Shown here in pieces: positions 60,561 to 64,000 of a stretch of DNA of 64,000 nucleotides (its first letter is position 1; the number at the start of each line of letters is the position of its first letter). Origin of the DNA: Echiichthys vipera (lineage: Eukaryota; Chordata; Actinopteri; Perciformes; Trachinidae). A model generated the notes under the pieces. It was not told the origin of the DNA. It made no database searches and saw nothing but the letters and a program-made list of their open reading frames with translations. The position numbers and the translations under genes were made by a program. The stretch covers positions 26,799,653 to 26,863,652 of the forward strand of contig OY829653.1 of the NCBI GenBank assembly GCA_963691815.1, written 5' to 3'.

Positions 60561-61740
60561 AATACAGGCATGAGATACACACAGCTGTGGTAAGAAGCAC
60601 AAAAGGGAGGTATAGGCTCCATAGCAAAGATCCAGTATGGCGTTCCTCTGTGTGGTGGGACAAGTGACATGCGATCATGAGTCCTCAACGTTTTTTTTTA
60701 AATTACAATGATTAAAATCTCCTAAGACAAACTTTGATGCATCAGGGCAAAAAGAGTTCAGTTTGTGTGTGACGTCACTGGGAAACAAGTGGCGTGTTAG
60801 CTCGCGGGTGAATGTACACTAACGTGACAAAAAGTTCACGAGGAAGGTAAAAGGGGCGGAGAGAAATAGACAGTAATTCCACATCAGTGGTGCATACACT
60901 CTCCCTGATCACCACGGTGTTACAGTACCTCTAGCCGACTCCTTTTAGAAACACATTTTATTGTACTGTTTAAGGACTTTAAGGACGTTTTTGACAGCCG
61001 CTATTTGGATGTGTGTCCATCCAATTGAATCCAGAGGCATTTTGGTCTACGCCAGTTGAAAATGCCCTTTTGGAAATCAAAGTTGAACTAAACGCACATT
61101 ATCACTGTATAAAGCCGTTATGGCAAATTTTAACAGTTGCCTGCCAATGTCTACTGGATGTGTATTTAGGCAACATTAGCATTTATTTGGTTGTGCTTCT
61201 GGCCACTAGTCAAATGTAAATGCAATATTCACTCTGCTTTTGGCACAGTGCAGCTTGATCTTCGGTTGTTAATCCAATTTACCAGGGAAAGTAAAATATA
61301 AAAGACTGGACCGATTGAAGTTTCTCATTTGCTGTTGAAGGCTACAGCCCTTTTTGATGGTACCAAAAAAAAATGCATTTAGATCTCTTGTGATGGATCA
61401 GTCAGTATTAATTGGTGCAACTTTTAATAAGCTTGTTTTGCTGCAAAATTGCTTCAGGATCTTTGCAACAACAACTGCTTCAGAAAATCTTTCAGCAGCT
61501 TAGATAAATGAAATGACCAGACTCACATCAACTTGTCAAAAATCAAATCAAGCGAACACACACATAGATTAAAAAAGTCTGGTTAAAGCTCTGACTCTGG
61601 ACAGTCATGTAATCTTTTCTGATCCTGTCAGCACATTATATGGACAAAGAAGAGGCTATGTGAAGTGGTTGGCTAGGCCTATCGCTTTTCCGACTCTAAG
61701 GAATCGCATGACACATTTGTTATAAAATTTCTTTCACAGT

Positions 61741-61808
61741 TCATCATTCATCTTCAACCACTTGTCCCTATCGGGGTCGCAAGGGGCTGGAGCCGAACCC
61801 AGCTGATC
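61741..61808. repeat. Abundant fish interspersed repeat, truncated copy 4
   Basis: Only the head remains: ATCTTCAACCACTTGTCCCT, ATCGGGGTCGCAAGGGGCTG and GAGCCGAACCCAGCTGA. It then stops abruptly in unique sequence. Same family as 46188, 50119 and 52450. Confidence 0.75.
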
Positions 61809-62438
61809 CATGAGAAAATATTGGATAATAAACTTACAATAAACTTTCAGAGGAAAACATACCTTCGAGACTCTTGGATAAGCCTCACTTATTATCCAGA
61901 ACAATGAATAACAGGACCATGGTTTATTTTCCTGTTTTCCACATGGAATTGGCTTTTTAAAGCATACTTCCATGTCATGATACACCAATTTTCCCCTGGA
62001 CCTCCATGATACAACCAGCCTTGACATTTGTCCCACAATTTTAAAGCTAGTGAAATTAAAAACCATTAGCCAAACATATTTATCAACGGCTTGAAATTGA
62101 CTTCTTTTTAAATAGCATTGGAGAGAATGGGTGCTGGTGGTTGAGCCAAAACAGTCATGCAAGGCACAAACAAGTAGCTTAAAAAAACAAGCTGAAACTC
62201 CTTATTGATTTAACAAAGGGACACGGTTATATCAGTGTCAACGCTGATATCGACGGTGTGGGACAAGGGGAGATGACGCAGATATTCTGTGCAACTGAAC
62301 GTGGGGCCCTGCACGCTGTTTCGCTCTTGAATGTTACACAATTAAAGCTGAGATCCTGCAAGGACATGCAAGAAAAAAGGCTGTTGCATAATAAATTGTG
62401 AGATTCAGAAAGGGGGTGCAATTACTCGTCAGCTGTAC

Positions 62439-62443
<5 letters not shown>

Positions 62444-62508
<65 letters not shown>
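62444..62508. repeat. (AC)n array
   Basis: A perfect 65-bp AC dinucleotide array, likely length-polymorphic. No coding content. Confidence 0.95.
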
Positions 62509-62510
<2 letters not shown>

Positions 62511-64000
62511 GTCTGGCCAATTTAGACAGAGATAGGAAAGTGGTGGAAAAAAACAGCCAGAGAAAAGCATAATAGCTCCTTCCCAATTTAACCCACATAA
62601 GCTGCCGTTAATTGCACAGTGTGTCCGAGTGCATCTCTAGAAACATTTCTGTTTGCCTTTTAGATACACCATTAGGATGGAAAAAAGCTCTTATAATAGG
62701 GTGGCTACACACGGGCCAGCACCTGGAAGAATCCATTACCACACAGCAGAGTCTGCATCACAAAGAAGCAATTATCTATCCGTCTGAGCTGTTCATCACC
62801 TGAGGATACTTCAAATCCACATCCTCATAGGCACTAATGTTTTTGCGTTGAATGCAGATAAGTAAAGCTCATACAAACCTCAAACCAACCATTACTTAAG
62901 CCCTGTGTTGTGTTCTCGAGATCGTTACAGGTTTCAGTTTCACACCATGAGTGATGGAACAGAGATCATCAAAAAAAAAAAACATTTCCAGGATAACCAG
63001 TACTGACATTTGGTAGAAAAAGAGAGACCTGTGATAACAGCGTTATCCACCAGACAGTAAGAGGAATCGTCCCTGTAATGAAAACCTTTTCTAAGCTGCC
63101 TGCTGCCAACTTGGTTCAGGTAACATTTTGTCAACCAATAAAAAGGACAAAGCTTCAGTTTTTCAGTGAGAATAGAGGTGGAACAGCTATTTCACTGACT
63201 GTAGGTCTGTGAAGATGAAAGGGGCATGCTATTATTACTGCAACATAAACCCCCTGTCATGATCAGATGAGCGGTTCATAATGCTGACAAAACAGAATGA
63301 ATTACTTTACAACAACCACAGCAATAAAACTCTTGGGAACAATCAGCTTTGGAAACATTACCATTCAGCTCAATGAGGCTCGCTTTATCAAGCTGCATTC
63401 GGAATGTTTCATTTTGGAGAAACAAACACCAAAGCCAAAACAATACTGCAGAAATGGATTTCAAACCACCGAGATACTTCCTCAAACCGAGGGTCGGTGA
63501 GCATGAAACTGACTTTTATAGTCCTGTGACTCACAGGAATGATGGATATGATGAGCCAAGTAAACAAAGTGGTTTGTTTTGGGGTTTTTTCAGCTTCACA
63601 ATATCACTCGCTACAGTACAAGCAAGTACAATCTTCCCACAAATTCACAGATGAAAGAATCTTTCAGGATAATGAACTTTATGGGGTTAGATTTTACTCT
63701 GTTTATTAAGAGAAAAATTATAAAAAAATGAAGAGGGTTTTAGGTCAGTGACTCCACAGGGTCACTAAAGTGCTGAACACACTGGAGTTGAAGCATAAAA
63801 ACAGTCAAAGTTGTATTATATTATCATAGATTTAAACATCCTGTCTGGTGATCAAACCACAGATTCAATGTTGTTATTATGACGTTCAAATACAGGCCCG
63901 AGTGAGAAGACTTATGGAAGTCTAAACAGCAAAGCCGAGTTCAACAACCAACCATTGACATACTTATCTACAGTACATGTTTTCTACAGTAACTGCTGTG

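Larger units (their letters stand above)
56487..64000. other. Upstream region of golli (7.5 kb)
   Basis: The golli 5'UTR exon and promoter should lie here or beyond the right edge. I could not identify them because non-coding exons leave no sequence signature. Named contents are a dispersed repeat (58110-58400), a degenerate LINE (59385-60560), a hairpin (60127-60160), a truncated interspersed repeat (61741-61808) and a CA array (62444-62508). The remaining sequence is AT-rich with only chance frames. Confidence 0.7.

Overview
This is a eukaryotic window, almost certainly from a ray-finned (teleost, probably percomorph) fish. It has short exons with GT-AG junctions spread over tens of kilobases of AT-rich intron. 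Typical fish repeats are present: a Rex3/RTE-like LINE tail, an IR/DR Tc1 element, hAT and pogo-like elements, a tRNA-like SINE and many dinucleotide arrays. There are no prokaryotic operons, and most long open frames are chance or repeat-derived.

The one host gene I can support is the golli-MBP (myelin basic protein) locus on the minus strand, covering about 52 kb. In transcript order:
- Golli exon A, 56434-56486, starts MGQHLGKRESESK.
- Golli exon B, 41311-41407, is an Ala/Glu-rich segment ending DEVF-G.
- Golli exon C, 15497-15792, holds the conserved golli core (GEADANQNNG, LFSRDAPGREDNTFK, RPSESDELQTIQE).
- A 127-bp spacer, 15370-15496, should hold the classic MBP promoter and 5'UTR.
- Classic MBP exon 1 is 15250-15369, exon 2 is 6889-6993, micro-exons 3 and 4 are 6686-6712 (27 nt) and 5977-6006 (30 nt), and exon 5 is 4187-4264.
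The five MBP exons are all phase 0 and join into 120 codons. The terminal MBP exon is not proven. A textbook acceptor 131 nt past exon 5 would give an immediate stop; otherwise the last exon lies off the left edge. The golli frame stops before the MBP start codon and is out of frame with it, unlike the mammalian golli-MBP fusion.

Layout. 1-4186: possible MBP 3' region, with shuffled local repeats and one copy of a telomere-like repeat. 4187-15369: classic MBP unit, with small introns at its 3' end and an 8.3-kb intron 1. 15370-15792: promoter spacer and golli core exon. 15793-41310: a large golli intron with a nested transposon pair (25247-27050), a 246-bp ungapped duplicated segment (31358 and 33282) and SINE copies. 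41311-56433: golli exon B beside a 102-bp GA tract, then a transposon-rich intron (Tc1, hAT MITE, LINE fragments, palindromic DNA element). 56434-64000: golli exon A and 7.5 kb upstream with a degenerate LINE, a perfect hairpin and a CA array.

Biology (established for the family): classic MBP is the positively charged intrinsically disordered protein that zippers the cytoplasmic leaflets of compact myelin. Golli products come from an upstream promoter and act in neural and immune cells, including in calcium regulation. All other features here are mobile-element remnants or simple repeats lying in introns or flanks.
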